In this document: piece by piece, positions 5,522-6,773 of the stretch | Position numbering within the stretch: the stretch's first letter is position 1 | How the letters are laid out: every line of letters begins with the position of its first letter | Assembly: GCA_900544995.1 (NCBI GenBank) | Contig: UQXC01000076.1 | Span: 1-6,773, forward strand | Reading direction: 5' to 3' | DNA: 6,773 nucleotides | From: an uncultured Collinsella sp. | Lineage (GTDB): Bacteria; Actinomycetota; Coriobacteriia; Coriobacteriales; Coriobacteriaceae | Notes under the pieces: generated by a model | Seen by the model: only the letters and a program-made list of their open reading frames with translations | What the model was told of the DNA's origin: nothing | Database searches by the model: none | Made by a program: the position numbers and the translations under genes

Positions 5522-6773
5522 CTACAGGCTGCTTGCAGCGCGAATGCCCGAGAGCCATGCCCACGCAAGGTTAAAGCCTCCGCAATCGGCGTCGATGTCG
5601 AGCGCTTCGCCGCAGACGTAAAGCGGGGCGTCGACAACGCTGCGCGCGCGTAGACTGGGTGTTGAGATACTCTCGACAGATACGCCACCACGCGTGACCT
5701 GTGCCGAGCGCTCCTCGGCTGTTCCCTCAACGAGCAACTTAAAGTGCTTGAGGATCGAGACCAGGTGGATGACATCGTTGGAGCCTGGATGGCACTGCTC
5801 GAACGCCGTGCAGACGACGCGGGAGAGTTGCGGGGCGAGCATGCCGTCGAGCCAACGGGGATCGCGGGGCGAAAAGCCGCCGAGCAGCTCAACGCGCCGG
5901 TTGAGCATATCGAGCAGCTCGTCTTTGGAGAGGTCGGGGAAAACGTCGAGCAGGATCGTATCACCGCGCTGGATACGACGGGAGAGGTTGAAGACAGCGA
6001 CGCCCGAGATGCCGAAGGCTCGAAACAGTACTTCACCGTCTTCGTGCCAGAGCTCACTATGGTTACGGGTGAGCGTCAAGCGGGCGCGGACGCGCAGACC
6101 ATCCAACGTCTTGAGTGCCGCCCGATCGCCAACGACCGTTGCCGATACGGGGCAGAGGATGGGGCGCAGCGAGGTGAGGGGGAGGCCAAACGTATCGGCG
6201 ATACCGGTGGGGTTGCCGCCCGTGGCGATAATTACGGCATGTGCCTGCAGGGCTTCGTTCTTGCGAGGGACATCGGGGAGTGCCTTCCGAAGCGAGCGGA
6301 GCTCCGATTTTCGGTCGTCGTGCTTTTTTGCCTTTAGCGCCCGCGCTGGACGGTTTATTTGGAGTGCCCAGCCTTCGGGATCTTTGCGCGCCGTGGCAAT
6401 ATTGGCTCCGCAGATTAAGGTGATACCTAGGCGGTCGCAAACGTTGAGAAGCGCGTCGCGCACCGATTCGGCGCGAAGGGAGCGCGGGTACAGCCGGCCT
6501 TCCTCGGAGGTTGTCATGATGCCCAGCGAGGAGAAGAAACCCATAAGCTCTTGTTCGGGCCGGGGGCCCATAACGGATTCAACGAATGCGGGGTGGTTAT
6601 ACCGCTGTGGATCAATCGATTCGTTGGAGAGGTTGCAGCGGCCGTTGCCGGTCGCAAGGAGCTTAAGGCCGCAGGCGACATCGCGCTCAACGATGCAGAC
6701 GCTTTTGCCAGCGCGTGCGGCCGTAATGGCGGCGGCGAGGCCTGAGCGCGCGCGGCCGCCCCGGAGTGCCCCG
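5522..6773 (-). CDS. HI0933/BaiN-like FAD-binding oxidoreductase, 5' end cut by the window
   Basis: The open frame runs from the right edge (first full codon at 6772) to TAG at 5524-5522, giving 416 visible residues. The family is about 400-420 long, so only a few N-terminal residues are missing. The first in-frame ATG (6571) is internal, because conserved sequence lies before it. Landmarks in visible numbering are GLAAAITAARAGKSVCIVERD (11-31, FAD strand-helix-strand), LLATGNGRCNLSN (38-50, family signature), IIATGGNP (181-188) and the C-terminal GEALDIDADCGGFNLAWAW (388-406), which closes the FAD site. The family includes BaiN, proposed for a reductive step of bile acid 7-dehydroxylation, but most members have no proven substrate, so I do not transfer that role. 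Two oddities stand out: the glycine-rich motif reads GRARSG (6-11) instead of GxGxxG, and a charged basic insert occupies about 141-175. The downstream neighbour is a second, unrelated flavoprotein. Confidence 0.88.
   Translation of the reverse strand, partial: GALRGGRARSGLAAAITAARAGKSVCIVERDVACGLKLLATGNGRCNLSNESIDPQRYNHPAFVESVMGPRPEQELMGFFSSLGIMTTSEEGRLYPRSLRAESVRDALLNVCDRLGITLICGANIATARKDPEGWALQINRPARALKAKKHDDRKSELRSLRKALPDVPRKNEALQAHAVIIATGGNPTGIADTFGLPLTSLRPILCPVSATVVGDRAALKTLDGLRVRARLTLTRNHSELWHEDGEVLFRAFGISGVAVFNLSRRIQRGDTILLDVFPDLSKDELLDMLNRRVELLGGFSPRDPRWLDGMLAPQLSRVVCTAFEQCHPGSNDVIHLVSILKHFKLLVEGTAEERSAQVTRGGVSVESISTPSLRARSVVDAPLYVCGEALDIDADCGGFNLAWAWLSGIRAASSL

Noticed and set aside
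5442..5564. N-terminal extension of the COG2509-type protein to ATG 5564
   Set aside because: It would add 41 residues translated through a hairpin and into the neighbouring gene, without family similarity. ATG 5441 has a strong ribosome site.
5744..6337. Forward open frame of 197 codons antisense to the HI0933/BaiN-like gene
   Set aside because: Same reasoning: the reverse strand carries clear family motifs throughout, and the forward product is Gly/Glu/Arg-rich with no known fold.

Overview
The window looks like an ordinary piece of chromosome from a moderately GC-rich actinobacterium. My best guess is a gut Coriobacteriia member related to Collinsella. That rests on the overall feel of the proteins, the GC-leaning codon use and the presence of a BaiN/HI0933-type flavoprotein. 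It is an inference, not a database result.

Left part (1-227): a short unassigned tail, then a textbook rho-independent terminator (74-101) for a gene lying to the left. A roughly 125-base intergenic stretch follows, holding two adjacent dyad-symmetric sites and a plausible promoter.

Forward operon (228-3735): coaE (dephospho-CoA kinase, last step of coenzyme A synthesis), a small membrane-anchored SLT-type lytic transglycosylase whose start codon overlaps the coaE stop, and, after 51 bases, uvrB (nucleotide excision repair). A strong hairpin terminator (3741-3781) closes this unit. The three products serve unrelated housekeeping jobs (cofactor supply, wall turnover, DNA repair), so the grouping looks like a shared transcript rather than a pathway.

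Reverse-strand part (6773-3801): two flavoproteins of different families, read towards uvrB. The upstream one is a HI0933/BaiN-like FAD enzyme that runs off the right edge and lacks only its extreme N-terminus. The downstream one is a COG2509-type FAD-dependent dehydrogenase, complete at 546 residues when its well-supported start at 5441 is used. Between them lie 80 bases with a perfect TATAAT hexamer followed by a 10-bp terminator-like hairpin, so the second gene may have its own promoter with a structured leader.

I found no CRISPR array, mobile element, tRNA, rRNA or defence system. I do not see a new multi-gene system here. The points most worth checking are the TATAAT/hairpin leader, the paired dyads before coaE, and the degenerate dinucleotide-binding motif at the right edge.
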